A stretch of DNA of 64,000 nt from NCBI GenBank assembly GCA_045642085.1, contig JAZUIF010000052.1:1-64000 (forward strand). The letters are read 5' to 3'. The position numbers and the translations under genes were made by a program. Source of the stretch: UBA1723 sp045642085 (GTDB lineage Bacteria; Bacteroidota; Bacteroidia; Bacteroidales; Paludibacteraceae). Each line of letters starts with the position of its first letter. Position 1 is the stretch's first letter. Of the stretch, positions 63,037 through 64,000 are shown in pieces. Under the pieces are notes generated by a model, which was given only the letters and a program-made list of their open reading frames with translations, was not told where the DNA came from and searched no databases.

Positions 63037-64000
63037 TTATAATAATGCGACCATAAACACAGGGAGTAAAGTAGTCTCACTATCTTTACGATAATCTTTA
63101 GTGTAGACAAGGAATCGATTGGAAACCCACTCAGAATATTTTTTACAAAATTCGTCGAGCGACTTATGATTGGAATATCCGGATGACTTTACTTCAATAG
63201 GCCATAGTTTGTTGCCACGGGAAAGTAGGAAGTCGACTTCATAGTTGTGTTTGCCACTTTCTGTTGGCCAGGTGTGATAATAAAGCTCGTTTCCTGATGA
63301 TTTCAACATCTGTGCAACGACGTTTTCATAAACGTATCCTAGATCTGCAGGAAGTTTGTCTGAAAGCAGTTTGTGGTATATTTCATTTTCAGCCGCCGAT
63401 TTGTCCCAAAAGGCAAGTGTGATAAACAATCCGGTGTCGGCAACAAACATCTTGTATGCATTCATGTCTTTATGTAGCGATAAACCGACAGATGGGCTGT
63501 TTGCGTGATACGAGAAATTGACAACAAGACTGTCTTCCATATCCTCTAGCAAACGTTCCATATCTTCAGGTTTCCCCTTTGGACCGATGACGCTTGTTGT
63601 CTGATAACGAGAAGCGTTTTTTGCTAATTCTGATGGTATGGCTTTGAACAAGCGTCCTGCGCGACCTGAAGGATCGACTTTTCTGAAATCGTCTGCGTAC
63701 AATTCGATAATTTCTCGTTTGGTGGCATCAACATCACTCAGATTGTTTGTGGAGAGATAGGTGTTGATAGCTTGTGGCATTCCTCCCACAAGCATGTATA
63801 GTCTAAAATCTCTTAGAAGTTGACGAGTCACAGCATCTCCAAGAGAACGTTTGGAGTCAAATGCTTCACGAAGCAATGGTATGGTAATCTCATCGCCAAG
63901 TGCCCAACGAAACTCCTCATAATCCATAGGATACATTGTGATACGAGTCTCTTCTGATGGTATGACTATGTCTTTTATGTTTTTCTTTATTGAAAGCAAT
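63037..64000 (-). CDS. DUF4143-type ATPase, C-terminal part (5' end outside window)
   Basis: The frame is open to the right edge of the window, so the start is not visible. The 320 residues seen belong to the AAA ATPase/DUF4143 family: the MYPMDYEEFRWALGD segment after the ATPase domain, the wHTH-like ASRYQTTSVIGPKGKPEDME, then LGYVYENVVAQMLKSSGNEL and a PD-(D/E)XK-like VDFLLSRGNKLWPIEVKSSG. The N-terminal P-loop should lie beyond 64000. The family is abundant in Bacteroidales, often mobile and present in many copies. Function is unknown. Its 3' end abuts a J-domain gene fragment. Confidence 0.85.
   Translation of the reverse strand, partial: LLSIKKNIKDIVIPSEETRITMYPMDYEEFRWALGDEITIPLLREAFDSKRSLGDAVTRQLLRDFRLYMLVGGMPQAINTYLSTNNLSDVDATKREIIELYADDFRKVDPSGRAGRLFKAIPSELAKNASRYQTTSVIGPKGKPEDMERLLEDMEDSLVVNFSYHANSPSVGLSLHKDMNAYKMFVADTGLFITLAFWDKSAAENEIYHKLLSDKLPADLGYVYENVVAQMLKSSGNELYYHTWPTESGKHNYEVDFLLSRGNKLWPIEVKSSGYSNHKSLDEFCKKYSEWVSNRFLVYTKDYRKDSETTLLPVFMVALL

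Overview
The window is a piece of a Bacteroidales (Bacteroidota) chromosome carrying an integrated mobile element. The evidence is a type V pilus (fimbrillin) locus with DUF3575 and DUF5119 partners, Bacteroidales-restricted families (DUF3871, DUF3127, DUF4407), a C10 cysteine protease, AT-rich intergenic DNA, and several promoters of the Bacteroides form TAnnTTTG with a TTG-type -33 box. I cannot assign a genus. No rRNA, complete tRNA or CRISPR array is visible.

Bases 1 to about 28.2 kb are the element; its left end lies outside the window and its right end carries a tyrosine integrase (26772-28136, minus). The left part (1-5.4 kb, minus) holds a recombination and replication block: YubB-like fragment, serine recombinase, small zinc-ribbon and unknown proteins, a PD-(D/E)XK exonuclease, a DUF1071 single-strand annealing protein, and DUF3871 behind a structured 180-nt leader. 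The rest (5.5-26.3 kb, plus) looks like defence and signalling cargo. It contains a HAD / phosphoribosyltransferase / DprA-like module resembling ShosTA. It then has a long overlapping operon of ECF sigma factor, anti-sigma factor with repeated N-terminal motifs, caspase-like protease, membrane proteins and a TPR-CHAT protease. These are followed by an Abi/DRT-type reverse transcriptase, an SSB-like DUF3127 protein and a BspA-type leucine-rich-repeat protein without a signal peptide. Two element-specific regulatory signatures recur: three-copy arrays of GTTTACC-N13/14-GGTATT at 6.1 and 8.5 kb, and a pair of identically spaced CCGTCTC-N14-CCTTATATATGA promoters. One of that pair appears to drive a roughly 120-nt structured small RNA beside the integrase gene.

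Bases 28.9-42.3 kb form a pilus/lipoprotein island: OmpA-DUF3575 protein, DUF5119 lipoprotein, three fimbrillin-like lipoproteins, a FimA/Mfa-like protein, a zeta-type kinase with a tiny upstream gene, and two large Fib_succ_major lipoproteins. An HUH (RAYT-like) transposase fused to a SLOG/DprA-like domain follows, with hairpin repeats inside its own coding sequence.

Bases 43.6-64.0 kb are mostly core-like chromosome: glycosyltransferase, Schlafen AlbA_2 regulator, TadA, C10 protease, LTA-synthase-like sulfatase, radical SAM plus nucleotidyltransferase pair, guanine-deaminase-like enzyme, Fic protein with an operator-like repeat array, PBP1A, LrgA/LrgB, a barrel protein, N-carbamoylputrescine amidase, the last codons of a disrupted J-domain gene, and a partial DUF4143 ATPase.

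The strongest candidates for an undescribed system are the sigma / anti-sigma / caspase / TPR-CHAT operon (12.9-21.0 kb), the putative small RNA at 26.6-26.7 kb with its promoter twin, and the repeated GTTTACC arrays bracketing the ShosTA-like module.
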